A stretch of DNA of 64,000 nucleotides, taken from contig OZ022346.1 in the NCBI GenBank assembly GCA_963989245.1, positions 7,426,426-7,490,425 of the forward strand, given 5' to 3'. Both the position numbers and the translations under genes were made by a program. Each line of letters begins with the position of its first letter. The first letter of the stretch is position 1. Below are positions 47,544-59,768 of the stretch, in pieces. This stretch comes from Nansenia antarctica (lineage: Eukaryota; Chordata; Actinopteri; Argentiniformes; Microstomatidae). The notes under the pieces were generated by a model, which saw only the letters and a list, made by a program, of their open reading frames with translations, had not been told where the DNA came from and did not search any database.

Positions 47544-48898
47544 TCATGACATATCAGCCATGTTCTTCAGTCTGATATAGTTCTGTACACCAGACTGCCA
47601 GGTCAAGGCCTGCATCAGACCAAGCCTTCTCTGCAGGTTCTCAAAGTGTCCCTGGAGATGCTGATCTCCACATGGACTGTAGGTAGACTCCGAAACAAAC
47701 TGGCCCAGTTCGTGTGGTGGGACTTTGAACCCACAGTCAGTTCCGCCAAACCTGTGGGTAACAGTTAACTGGCACACTAACTGTACTGTTTTCATTAAAA
47801 CATTTTGTTATAAATGTATCATTGTATCAAATAATCATTTTTTAGAGAAAAGTATTTCAATTGAAAGCTACTCAACAGGCAACTACAGTTGATTGCATTT
47901 TAGACAATTAGAAGTACATGTGAATTGTGAATGTAGAAGTACAAGAATGAAAAAATAATTGTAATTGATAGAACCAAACCTGTGAGGCAGGTTGTACATG
48001 ACATCTGGTTTCCCAGATGGACAACGAGACTGGGGAACAGGTCTGATGGTGTGTGTGTTCCACTTTTCCCTGCATTAATCAAGGTCCCGCTGTAGCACAC
48101 CCATGAACACAAACCGCACTAGGCATGTGTGCTCATGACTGCCACTGAACAAATCTCCCTCCCTCAGGTCATTCATGAGGTCCATTGATTGATTGATTGA
48201 TTGAAAACTTTATTAGAAGATTTGCAGAAGTAGGTACATGAAAGTACATATTACATACAAGGTCAACTAACAGGATAAAAACCCAAGAAAGCCACTGGCT
48301 TATTTCAATTGGGGTCCTTGATTCTCAATTCATCGTTATCATGAAAACCATCCAGAATTGAGATCTGAAAAAACACTCAAATTAGAGATGTAGTTTGTTG
48401 TAGGTGATGCATTTCCATGTAATGGATTTAGAATTAGCATAATGATCATCAAACAACAGAAAACCTGCAGTGCCACAAAAGGTATTTACTAAATAGAAGG
48501 GGTCCCTCTGTGTTTTAAGGTGTTTCTGATCAGTTCAGTGGAATGGAAATCAATGCTCCAACAACTAGATGTACCACCAAGTAATCAGAACGAATGAAAT
48601 TCCATGGGTATTTTAAGATATACTGTGTTCCCTACTAGGGGTGTAAGAAATATTTTAAAAGTTGAGGACACCTCTGTTTGCGGAAGTATGACCACCAGCT
48701 TTCGATTCGTTGGTTTGCTGTTGAGGAGCCATACATATGACTGGCAGCCCCAGCAAAGTCATCGGTGTGTGAAGATCTTAAGGCACACTGGATTGCCGCC
48801 ATTGTGCCGTTTTCAGTGCCACAGTCCGTGCGAAGCCGCATTGGTATGACCCCACATTCTGAGACATAATGCAGGTAGTATTGAGCAATGACCCCCAC
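47544..48898 (-). pseudogene. DDE integrase-like gene, interrupted
   Basis: On the minus strand, 48898-48655 encodes MRLRTDCGTENG and GSSTANQRIESWW, the second Asp and the Glu of an integrase-core (rve-like) domain known from single-copy and transposon-derived genes in fish. It continues at 48183-47980 (LVRFVFMGVLQRDLD, KWNTHTIRPVPQSRCPSG) and, after an intron with matching phase, at 47751-47544. A TAA lies in frame at 48077-48075, and a retroposon end sits exactly at the break (48184-48335). The first catalytic Asp is not found. Cut-and-paste or capsid-less integration roles are unproven for this family. Confidence 0.75.
48184..48335 (-). mobile_element. Retroposon 3' end (CAAT-tailed)
   Basis: Opposite-orientation copy of 14640-14795. 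The TTGATTGATTGATTG tail joins directly to the integrase-like coding sequence at 48183. Confidence 0.85.
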
Positions 48899-49606
48899 AC
48901 ATATATATGTGTTCCTTTTCAGCTGACTCTCTGCTCTGTCCCTGCTTCTCTGGAACTTTATGCATTTTTAGAGGTAGTGTCTTGTCATTTTCTCTTCTTG
49001 TGTGACATCGCCATCCAGCGATTTTTGTGCGTCAGTACACACTCCCCCATTGTGAAGAGTGGTCGTGTGATTCGACACCTCTTCGCGCTAAAAGTAGGTA
49101 AAAAAACGTCGCTGTTCTAGTGTTAAGCCAAGGACACTGTTTAGTTTTAGGCCTATTGGAAGGCAACCATGTGTAAATAAATAGCCTAATGTCTCACAAT
49201 GTGGAATCTGAACAATCAAAGAATGTGTGATGACAATTTATACTTAATTTTTTCAATAAAGTGCAAAGGCTTTTTTCTCATTGACATTTTATTGTACAGA
49301 TCTTTCTTTCAAAACTCAAAACATACCTGAATAAAAAATGGCACAGCAACAAAACTGGCATAAATCAAGGTCAACATTCTTGTGTATCTTCAAAAGCAGT
49401 TTCACTCATCAATAACACGGTGAACCTGAATACAAAATGGCACAGCCATAAAACTGGCATAAAACAAGGTCAACATTTCAACAAGTATCTTCAAAAGCAG
49501 TGCAACTGCATGAAAAAAAACAACGCTAACAAATAGTGTAAAGTAATTGTAAACAACAAATATAGTAAACAGTAGTGCAGATTTTGTAAACGCCTTGAAT
49601 TACATG
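48899..49606. other. Spacer with imperfect duplication
   Basis: AAAATGGCACAGC[A/C] with AACTGGCATAAA and CAAGGTCAACATT occurs twice at 49336-49372 and 49434-49472. No gene seen. Confidence 0.5.
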
Positions 49607-50466
49607 TCAATTGTCAGAGTCGCATAGCCTCTGAGTAAAAGATGGCTGAGGAACCTGAGGTGGCATCGGTATCGGTAGATCTTGAGGAAAAAAATCGGTG
49701 ATCGGTATCGTCCCCAAAAATCCAGATCGGAGCATCCCTAGTGGCATGTACTGAAGGTGGTGTGGTAGGGGTTGTGTTGGTGCCAAGGTGTGTGGGTGAG
49801 ATGCATACATTGCTGCTGCTGCTGGATTATATGAAGTTGGTGATCTAATGTTAATTTCAGAGTCCTGGGCATCATACAGCAGTGTCATGATGTTTCTTTT
49901 GACCCTTGTTTTGATTGATAGGTCTTTTATTTGCCTAAGTTCAGTTGCAACCTGATTTCCAAATGAAGCCTCTGGATCATCGCGCTGCTTGGCACCGATA
50001 GCCAGGACTTTTGACAACATCTGCTTTAAGGTAGCAAGCGAGAAAAAAGTGTAATATGCCATCAAATGCTACATTCACAAGGTGACCGTGCAGACATGTG
50101 AAAGAAGTGTTTTGTGGTTCATGAGAGCTCTTGCTATTGTGTAGATTTTATACCAAGTGATGTTCTTTGAAATGCATCACTTTGTGTGACATCTCAGCAA
50201 AAACAAGAGATATCCCTTGAACCACAGAACGCTTGTTTCACATGTCCACACAGTCACCTCATGCAGAACACAGAGGTATAGGCCTATGTTACTTACGGTG
50301 GTCTCACTTGGGCGGTGGACAACATGTTTTTTGAGGAAGTCCATGATCCTCAAAAGCCAAGACTGCCTGGGTGTTGGATTCTTGGTCCCACTCCCACTTG
50401 CCTGTGGTTTCAGCAGACGTGTATATTGGGTCCTCAAAGATGTGGCCCTGGTCTTCACCTCCTCAA
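49607..50466 (-). CDS. MADF-BESS-type protein, 3' exons, with an in-frame transposon insert
   Basis: Minus-strand exons 50466-50297 and 50023-49607 join in phase 0. The first encodes the distal half of a MADF domain (VKTRATSLRTQYTRLLK, SWLLRIMDFLKKHV). The second encodes a BESS-like helix pair (FGNQVATELRQIKDLS, RNIMTLLYDAQD), a Pro-rich stretch and a stop. MADF-BESS proteins bind DNA, and some come from Harbinger-type transposons. The proximal MADF half is not found upstream, where a pyrimidine tract lies. Residues LGMLRSGFLGTIPITDFFPQ and the following few come from a hAT fragment (49667-49740). Confidence 0.7.
49667..49740 (-). mobile_element. 74-bp hAT relic inside the MADF-BESS coding exon
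   Basis: Minus strand starts TAGGGATGCTCCGATCTGGA and contains ACCGATCACCGAT and ACCGATACCG. GTGGCAT is repeated on both sides (49660-49666, 49741-49747). Insert plus duplication is 81 bp, exactly 27 codons. Confidence 0.8.
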
Positions 50467-50619
50467 CTGAAAAGAAAAAGAAAAACATTACAAGAGGTAT
50501 TGTCATTGTATTTGCATGCATGAGCGTTATGAACATAATTATGTTCCATCATCAGCCAAGTGCTCATTTCAAACAGAAGAATGGACAATTGGGGCACAGA
50601 CATTTCTTTTAATGCACAC

Positions 50620-50785
50620 GCTCCCTTGCCCTCCCTCCCTACCTCTGTCTCTCCCTCCTCCATCTCTCTCCCTCCCCCTCCCTCTCTCCCTCCCTCTCCC
50701 CCCCTCCCTCCCTCTTCCCCTCTCACTCCCTCTCTCCCCCCTCCCTCCCTCCCACTCCATCCCTTTTCCTCCCTCTCTATATTGA
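50620..50785. repeat. CCCT/CTCC-rich pyrimidine tract
   Basis: Low complexity. ORFs on either strand are compositional. Confidence 0.95.
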
Positions 50786-51092
50786 TTGTTTAATAATATT
50801 GTTGTTAGCTGTTACAGCTGGACTTTATTTCAGGCAAGCTGGGGTGGATAGTCCTAAAAACTTTTAGTAAAAGTTCGTGAATTTATTAGTTTTATTAAAA
50901 AACAAAGATGAACCGGACATCGTGTTGTATGATAGTGGTCTAGTCTATTGCAAACTAAAACTGTTAAGTTAAAGGTGTTACTGATGTAAACGGTTACAGC
51001 TCGAAGTGGTGGTGAGGTCTGGAAAAATATTGACAAGGTCTTTAAAAAGTCTTAGAAAGGTATTGAAATTAACCTCAAGATTCCTGTATACA

Positions 51093-51725
51093 CCTCGTTC
51101 CAAATTATTATGCAAATGATATTTTTCTCAGATTTTCCTAAATAGTCGATGCAAATGACAATCAGTATAATTTTCAAGTCATCAACCGTTAGAGTATAAT
51201 TCAAATTTTATTGAACAAACCTACCAATGATAACAGTTTTTTTTATTTTTATAAAAAACTCAAAATGCACTGTTCCAAATTATTATGCACAACAGAGTTT
51301 CAAAACATTTTATAGGTTGTAAAGAACTAAAAATGGTAATTTGATGAATTTAGGGTTAGGAGGTCATATTAGGAGGTCATATTTACTGAAATCAAAAGCT
51401 ATTTCAAACAAAAACATCTTAACAGGTCAAGTTACATGTTAACATAGGACCCCTTCTTTGATATCACCTTCACAATTCTTGCATCCATTGAACTTGTGAG
51501 TTTTTGGACAGTTTCTGCTTGAATTTCTTTGCAGGATGCCAGAATAGCCTCCCAGAGCTCCTGTTTTGATGTGAACTGCCTCCCACCCTCATATATATTT
51601 TGCTTGAGGATGCTCCAAAGGTTCTCAATAGGGTTGAGGTCAGGGGAAGATGGGGGCCACACCATGAGTTTCTCTCCTTTTATGCCTATAGCAGCCAATG
51701 ACACAGAGGTATTCTTTGCAGCATG
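51093..51725 (-). pseudogene. Tc1-like transposase C-terminus and 3' end, minus strand
   Basis: The minus strand encodes KNTSVSLAAIGIKGEK, then WPPSSPDLNPIENLW with the catalytic Glu, and a complete C-terminus with stop near 51432. It is followed by a terminal region with repeated TTCCAAATTATTATGCA. Confidence 0.9.
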
Positions 51726-51744
51726 ACAGTGGGCTCAGAAATAC

Positions 51745-52104
51745 ATGAAGACTAATTTCCAAACAGTCTTGTTTACTGATGAGTGCCGTACAACCCTGGA
51801 TGGTCCAGATGGATGGAGTAGTGGATGGTTGGTGGATGGCCACCATGTCCCAACAAGGCTGCGACGTCAGCAAGGAGGTGGCGGAGTCATGTTTTGGGCC
51901 GGAATCATGGGGAGAGAGCTGGTAGGCCCTTTTAAGGTCCCTGAAGGTGTGAAAATGACCTCGGCAAAGTATGTAGAGTTTCTGACTGACCACTTTCTTC
52001 CGTGGTACAAAAAGAAGAACCGTGCCTTCCGTAGCATAATCATCTTCATGCATGACAATGCACCATGTCATGCTGCAAAGAATACCTCTGTGTCATTGGC
52101 CTGA
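51745..52104 (+). pseudogene. Tc1-like transposase central part, plus strand
   Basis: Encodes VLFTDECRTTLDGPDGW and FMHDNAPCHAAKNTSVSLA, the two catalytic Asp segments of the same transposase, but in the opposite orientation to the C-terminal part. It ends at TGA and a CA repeat. About 34 bp (CATGCTGCAAAGAATACCTC...) are shared in inverse at 51690-51725. Confidence 0.9.
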
Positions 52105-52105
52105 G

Positions 52106-52107
<2 letters not shown>

Positions 52108-52163
<56 letters not shown>
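52108..52163. repeat. (CA)n microsatellite
   Basis: About 27 CA units. Confidence 0.95.
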
Positions 52164-52164
<1 letters not shown>

Positions 52165-53480
52165 GCTAGTGTTAGTGTTGCGGTATGATATATTGAGATC
52201 TTTAGTCAGGTGGCCGGAAATGACATTGATGACTCAGAGAGAAGGTTGAATGGTAATCATTGTATTAGGCAGATCTGGGTTACATTCTCTTGTACAGATG
52301 TTTCCAAGGCAGCATGCTCTGTTAGGTCCAAGCTTCAAGCATGGCTGCGACATAGGAGATGCCGAGCAAAGTACTGATGGAAGTTACAGCTTATATACTT
52401 GTTCACAGAGAGGGAATAGCTTTACCTCGTAACTTACAAAACTGACATTAGTTCCCATACATGGCTCTATCCTGTCCATGCTGTTCTGTTCTGCTGACCA
52501 CTGGTAACCTATACTGGTAGTGGTAACCTATACTGGTAACCTATACTGGTAACCAACACTGGTAACCTATACTGGTCCCCACTAGCTGTGGTCTCCTAAT
52601 CTGGCTCAGGTCCAGTTACAGAGAAAAGCATGTTGACTAAGAGTGGTCAGTTTATGTCCTGAGGGTGGTCACACTTAAAGTATGTTTAAGGTTAAACAAT
52701 GAGTATTGTAATATTTGATAGGCACACACAAATGTATCATATCATGGTAGGAGGGTGAAACGTGCAGGCCGCCTTTCACAAGGGGATGTCAGGATTATAT
52801 AACAGTCCTCTTCTGTTTGAAGCCCCGAGGCCACAGCACTGTTGTGCATCTGATGGGACTGGAAAGGTATAAACAATAATGTGACACATTCTACCTAGTC
52901 CACCAGGGGGCGACATAGAGCTACTTCCATATCCAACAGCTCGTGAGCTTATAATGATATGGTTCAATCTCCGTTTAGGGTAGTGCAGAGATATTGAGCG
53001 TAATTTTTTTTACATTCCATTATGTTTTGTGAGATGGAACCTTTGTATTTTATGAATTACTAACTCAAAAATGTCAACATTTTAAAAATAACACCACACA
53101 GGCATTAATAAACACCTAATGGATCAGATTATGTAAAAAAAAAAAAAAAAAAAGACCAAAAATGGAGATAGAACCTTATAATTCTAACGTCACGACATTC
53201 TACCTAGTCCACCAGGGAGCGACATAGAGCTACTTCCATATCCAGCAGCTGTTTATTCTCTCTCTCTGCTCTCAGTGATAATCCTGGTCCTGGAGAGCCG
53301 CAGTGGGGTCAAGGTTCTGGTTCCAGCCTAGCGCTATCACACCTGATTGACTAATCAGCTGATGTTCAGGGCCGTGGGTCTAGTCGACAGTATCACTGGA
53401 GCAGACAGAGCAACAACAGACATGGAACAACTGCTTGTCAGCATTTCTTGAAACTTGCACTAACATCTATGAACACACTC
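52164..53480. other. Intergenic region with short duplications
   Basis: GGTAACCTATACTGG is repeated at 52505-52575. A 55-bp block with CACCAGGGGGCGACATAGAG occurs at 52888-52942 and again at 53199-53253. The first copy contains a CTCF-like CCACCAGGGGGCGA (52900-52913), which the second has as GGGAGCG. No CHD helicase exon or other gene is seen. Confidence 0.5.
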
Positions 53481-53486
53481 TCTCTC

Positions 53487-53592
53487 TCCCTCCTCCTCCT
53501 CCTCCTCCTCCTCCTCCTCCTCCTCCTCCTCCTCCTCCCCCTCCTCCTCCTCCTCCCCCCTCTCCTCCTCCTCCTCCCCCCTCTCCTCCTCA
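53487..53592 (+). repeat. (CTC)n repeat forming the acceptor tract of the first CHD exon
   Basis: About 30 CTC triplets directly before CAG|ATCCAGAG. Confidence 0.95.
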
Positions 53593-53593
53593 G

Positions 53594-54048
53594 ATCCAGA
53601 GCTTCTCCAAGCAGGAGGTGGAGACCATGCTGAAGAAGGGAGCCTACGCGGCGGTAATGGAGGACGAGGAGGACTCTCACTTCTGTGAGGAGGACATTGA
53701 CCAGATCCTGGAGAGGAGGAGCACCACCATCACCTTTGACAGTCAGGACAAGGGCCCCACCTTCTCAAAGGTGTGTGTGTGTGTGTGTGTCTATGGTCTG
53801 TGTGTGTGTGCACACGTGCGTGCATGCTCGTGTGATTCTACTGTGCGTCAAGCTACCAGATTAGACAAATAATGCATACACGCACATCTGGTCCAAACTC
53901 TGGTCCACAAATGGTCTTTCATCGGCCGTACAGTGAAATTCTTTGGTACAATTCTTTGATAGCCAATCATTGGCAAAGAGTTTTGTGTTTTTTGTTTTGC
54001 TGTTCACAAGGTCACAGTGACTATGTTCTGTCACAGTGTCCTCCCTCA

Positions 54049-54110
<62 letters not shown>

Positions 54111-55248
54111 AGGCCAGCTTTGTGGCATCTAAGAGTCGCTCTAACGTTGAGATTGACGACCCAGACTTCTGGCGGAAGTGGGCCGACAGGGCCAATGTAG
54201 ACCTGGAGACTGTCACCAAGAAGGTAACCAACATGTAGGACTCATTAAATGGTAAATGCGCTGACTTATATAGCGCCTTTATCCAAAGCGCTTTACAACG
54301 GCCTCTCATTCACCCATTCACACACACATTCACACACCAATGGCGGCAAGCTGCCATGCAAGGCGCCGGCCGGCCCGCTCACTGGGAGCAATTTTGGGGT
54401 TCAGTGTCTTGCCCAAGGACACTTCGACATGTGGCCAGCCGGGTCTCGAACCGCTGATCTGCCAACCTTGTGATCATTAGACGGCGACTCTACCTCCAAT
54501 ATGTAGGACTCATTACTACCTTCATATCGGGCCCAGAGTACTTCCTGACCTCCAATATTGAACCATTATCTCTGACCCCCCTCTCTCTCTCTCTCTCCAT
54601 CTCCATCTCCATCCCTCCTTCCCTCTGCAGACCAGTCTGGTGATCGACACCCCCAGGTTGAGGAACTTGAAGAGGTACATAGGCCAGGTCAACTCGTCCG
54701 CCAGCGAGAAAGACGACCCCCTGTACGACGGCGAGGCAGCCTTGCTTGCTCGGCAGCAAAAGCAACATAAAAGACGCCGCAAGGGTCCCAAGGACAGCTC
54801 GTTATCCCAGAAACCCATCGGGTCCGACGGACCCTTGGAGCCCCTAGTCTGCTCCAAGATAGAGAAAGCACTGCTCAATTTTGGGTTAGTCAGTCAGCCA
54901 TCTTGCTTCTCATTGTCTTTGTCCCGTACATCACAATTCTACATCCTTTCACTGTAGGTAACATAGACACGGCTGTTCTAGTGTCAACTGTCACTTAGAT
55001 CCAACTGTCACTTTCAAATTAACCTGAAGATTCCTGTATATACCCTGATTAGGTAACATAGACACGGCTGTTCTAGTGTCAACTGTCACTTAGATCCAAC
55101 TGTCACTTTCAAATTAACCTCAATATTCCTGTATATACCCTGCTTGCGGTTCTTCTGCATACTTAGAGCTCCAGACAGTAAAGACTCCATGTCTCCATAG
55201 CTTTAAGCAATGTTGCACGTTACAAATGTACACTATTATTTTCTTCTG

Positions 55249-55301
<53 letters not shown>

Positions 55302-55775
55302 GTCATAAGTCTGTCATTAGCCATGGAAACTGAATACAAATGTGTGTTTGTACCTAAAATTAAATTTAAAAATGTATTAATTAAAATGATTGACGACACA
55401 AAGCTTTTGAACATGATACTGAGGACCAAGCACTCTTTGTACCAGCGAAGACCTATGCAAGACGTATTACACCCAGAGTTGAGTACACCAATGAAAGAGG
55501 AATTCATATTTTTGTGTACGTTGTGTTGTTAACCTGTAATACCCCTCCCATGCAGATGGGGGCGCTGGAAAGAGATAATGAAGCCGGTCAGGAGGCTGAT
55601 GGCAGCGGAGGAGGACGTGGCGGAGGTCTGCCGCTCCATGGTCGTAGTGAGCCTACGCAACTACGAGGGGGACGGAGGCTTCAAAGACTTCCTGTGGCAA
55701 CTTATCAACCCCTCTAGGAAGAGTCCATTACACCGTGAAGGTAAGGCCTGTGTTTGTTCTAGATGTTTCTGATTG

Positions 55776-55806
<31 letters not shown>

Positions 55807-58800
55807 CACACACTCACACTCACACACACTCTCACACTCACACACTCACTCACTCACTCACTCACTCACTCACACACTCACACACTCTCACACTCACACA
55901 CTCACACACTCACACACTCACACACTCACACACTCTCACACTCACACTCACACGCACTCTAACTCTCACTCACACACACACACACACACACACAGTCTGG
56001 GCTGACCCAGAAACAACATTTGCCTCTAGATTGAAATTGAGGTCTAAGGGCTAAAATTATATTACACACACGTCATTAACCTCCCGTTACCTCAGCGGCA
56101 CGTACAGTATGAGTCTCATTCAGGCGGTTAACAGGTGAGAACAGACACACAGCCCATGTTAACAGGTTAGAACAGACACACAGCCCATGTTAACAGGTTA
56201 GAACAGCCACACAGCCATGTTAACAGGTTAGAACAGCCACACAGCCCATGTTAACAGGTTAGAACAGACACACAGCCCATGTTAACAGGTTAGAACAGCC
56301 ACACAGCCCATGTTAACAGGTTAGAACAGACACACAGCCCATGTTAACAGGTTAGAACAGCCACACAGCCATGTTAACAGGTAAGAACAGCCACACAGCC
56401 ATGTTAACAGGTTAGAACAGCCACACAGCCATGTTAACAGGTTAGAACAGCCACACAGCCATGTTAACAGGTTAGAACAGCCACACAGCCCATGTTAACA
56501 GGTTAGAACAGCCACACAGCCATGTTAACAGGTTAGAACAGCCACACAGCCATGTTAACAGGTTAGAACAGCCACACAGCCATGTTAACAGGTTAGAACA
56601 GCCACACAGCCAGTATGAGAGGCGCTCTCACGCAAGTTTCCGCCACGCACACACACGGGTTAGGTGGTGAGTTTTAGGCGTAAGCTCCTGGCCTCGAGAA
56701 GTCAAGTCAGACTTCGGACTAAACTGTCCCACTTTCCCCTCCCTCCTTCCCCACAGAGTGGGAATTCTGGGCTAGAAGGAGCTATGACTATATTCGGTTG
56801 TTAAGTCTGACGTCAACCGTGACGTTTAGCAATTTCCAGGTCCAAACCAGAAATTCCCCGCACCAGAGTACCAGTGTACTACAGCGGTAGAATGACAGTT
56901 TAATCGTTTTTTAGACTAGGATCTATTCATACAACAAGGGACACAGCACTTTCCCGTTTTTCCCATATTTGTCAGCGTATTTGAGCCTCGGAAAAGCGCT
57001 ATATAAATATAATGAATTATTATTATTACTGAGGCATTTCGAAGACAGCGCCTCAGCCAACTTTGGACCCGGGAAACACGTCACGACTTAACAACCGAAT
57101 TCCCAGACTATATTACAGTAGGGTCAGTACCAGTCGCTGGTTTAGGTTTAGTGTCGACCTCTCTGCACGGCTGTTCTAGTGTCAACTGTCACTTAGATCC
57201 AACTGTCACTTTCAAATTAACCTCAAGATTCCTCTATATACCCTGTCTCTGCTAGGGCCAGACTTGATGGCGGGGGAGTTGGAGGAGCCCTATGATGAGA
57301 AGTGGCTGGAGCGCTACGCGCCTGAACGACTGCTGGTCCAGAGCTTCATTCTCCATCTCAGACTCTGTCCCCGCAAGTATGCCGGTCCTGTGTTGTGTTT
57401 TGCATTTCATCTGAGAATTTGCTGGAAAGTACGGAGCCCCCCTGGGGTCACATGGTAGAAAACAATTATTTTATGTGTGAATCCATTCCCTCGGTTTAAT
57501 AATTCGTTAGGGTTAGGGTTAGGCCCTACGAGCCAGAACGATCGCAAGGGTTAGGGTTAGGGTTCGAATCCTTGCGATCGTTCTGGCTCGTAGGGCCTAA
57601 CCCTAACCCTAACGAATTACTAAACCGAGGGAACGAATTACTAAATCGAGGGAACGGATTCACACATCCAAAAAGAAAAATTCTACCATGTGACCCCAGG
57701 GGGGCTCCGTAGGAAAGTGATCATGGCAATTATGTTTTCTTTACAGATTTACTTTTCTCATACATTTCTCACAAGTATAATGGGACTAACACTAATAGTG
57801 TGTGGGTGTGTGTTCGTGTTCGTGTTGGTTCTCCCCTCCCTGTCTCAGGTTGTTGGTGAGGTTGCTTGTCCACTATGTATTGAAGTACATCTTCATTGGA
57901 GACCAGGCGCAGAGAGTGATGGAGGGAGTCAACGCACAGTAAGAACAAATAAACATTCTTAGAACTGGTGGAACATTCTTAGAACTCTTAGAACTGGTGG
58001 TTAGGGAAGACTTGTAGAGGTAGACATGGGCAGAAGGTTGGGCCTCATTGATTCCATTCCATGCATTATAAACACACGTTTGAAAGTCTGGGTTGGCTGT
58101 GGTGGAGGTACAGGGGGCGCTTAGGTGGCGTAGCGGACTAAGCCTTGACCATGTAACCGCAGGGTTCCCGGTTCGATTCCGGCCGGGGACATATCCTGCA
58201 TGTCATCCCTCCTCTCTCTCTCTCTCACCCATCCTTCCTGTCATATCTCTACTATCTCTATCACAATAAAAAGAAAAATATGAGTGGGACTGCCCCACTC
58301 AGAAAAAGAAAATTACACAAAAAATGTTTTTGAGAGTACAGGCTCAACGTAAGCTCTTCCTCTGATGTCTACCTCCACAAGCCTCTCCTGGTAACATTCA
58401 GTAAAACACATAATGTGGGCCAAAGAGGGATTAATAAGGACCAAATCCCTTCTAGTACCTGTCCTGCACCATGCTCCAACCAGCAGGGCCATTAGAACCA
58501 CGTGTCTCTTAATCTTTTTTTATTATTATTTTTTTAAGTAATTTTTTTCTGAGTGGGGCAGTCCCACTCATATTTTTCATTATTTTTTTTATTGACTGAT
58601 ACAGTAGAGATTTAGACAGGAAGGATGGGTGAGAGAGAGAGAGGAGGGATGACATGCAGGATATGTCCCCGGCCGGAATCGAACCGGGAACCCCTGCGGT
58701 TACATGGTCAACGCTTAACCCGCTACGCCACCTAAGCGCCCCTAACTCTTAATCTGTAACCCTCTCTGTCCCAGGGAGCTGCAGTTCCCCATGCCCAAAG

Positions 58801-59731
58801 TGGACAGGACTGGACTCCCCGCATGGTGGGATGACGAGGCAGACCACTCTTTGCTTATTGGAGCCTATAAACATGGTACTGCTCTCATGCACATGTTACG
58901 GTACATGTGGGAATACGGTGCATGTGGGAAAACTAGGGTTAGGGTTAGGTGCTAGGGTGACTTAGTACATGCTGGCATGTCTAACCCTAACCCTACCCCT
59001 AACCCTAGTTTTCCCACATGTACCGTAACACACACACTGCTACAGACACACACTGTTACAGACATACACTGCTACTACAGACACACACACTGCTACTACA
59101 GACACACACACACTGTTACAGACACACACTGCTACAGACACACACTGTTACAGACACACACTGCTACTACAGACACACACTGTTACAGACACACACTGTT
59201 ACAGACACACACTGTTACTACAGACACACACTGTTACAGACACACACTGCTACAGACACACACTGTTACAGACACACGCTGTTACAGACACACACTGCTA
59301 CACGCACACGCTGTTACAGACACACACTGCTACAGACACACTGTTACAGACACACACTGTTACAGACACACACTGTTACAGACACACACTGTTACAGACA
59401 CACTGTTACAGACACACACTGTTACAGACACACACTGTTACAGACACACACTGTTACAGACACACACTGTTACAGACACACACTGCTACAGACACACACT
59501 GTTACAGACACACACTGTTACAGACACACACTGTTACAGACACACACTGTTACAGACACACACTGTTACAGACACACACACTGTTACAGACACACACTGT
59601 TACACACACACACTGTTACAGACACACACTGTTACAGACACACACTGTTACAGACACACACACTGCTACAGACACACACCGCTACAGACACACACTGCTA
59701 CAGACACACACTGATACAGACACACACTGCT

Positions 59732-59768
<37 letters not shown>

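Noticed and set aside
52164..53590. Upstream helicase or chromodomain exons of the CHD-like gene
   Set aside because: No frame with helicase motifs is present; the region is short repeats and spacer.
57507..57620. Interstitial telomere from chromosome fusion
   Set aside because: The TTAGGG-like runs lie symmetrically in a small palindromic MITE.
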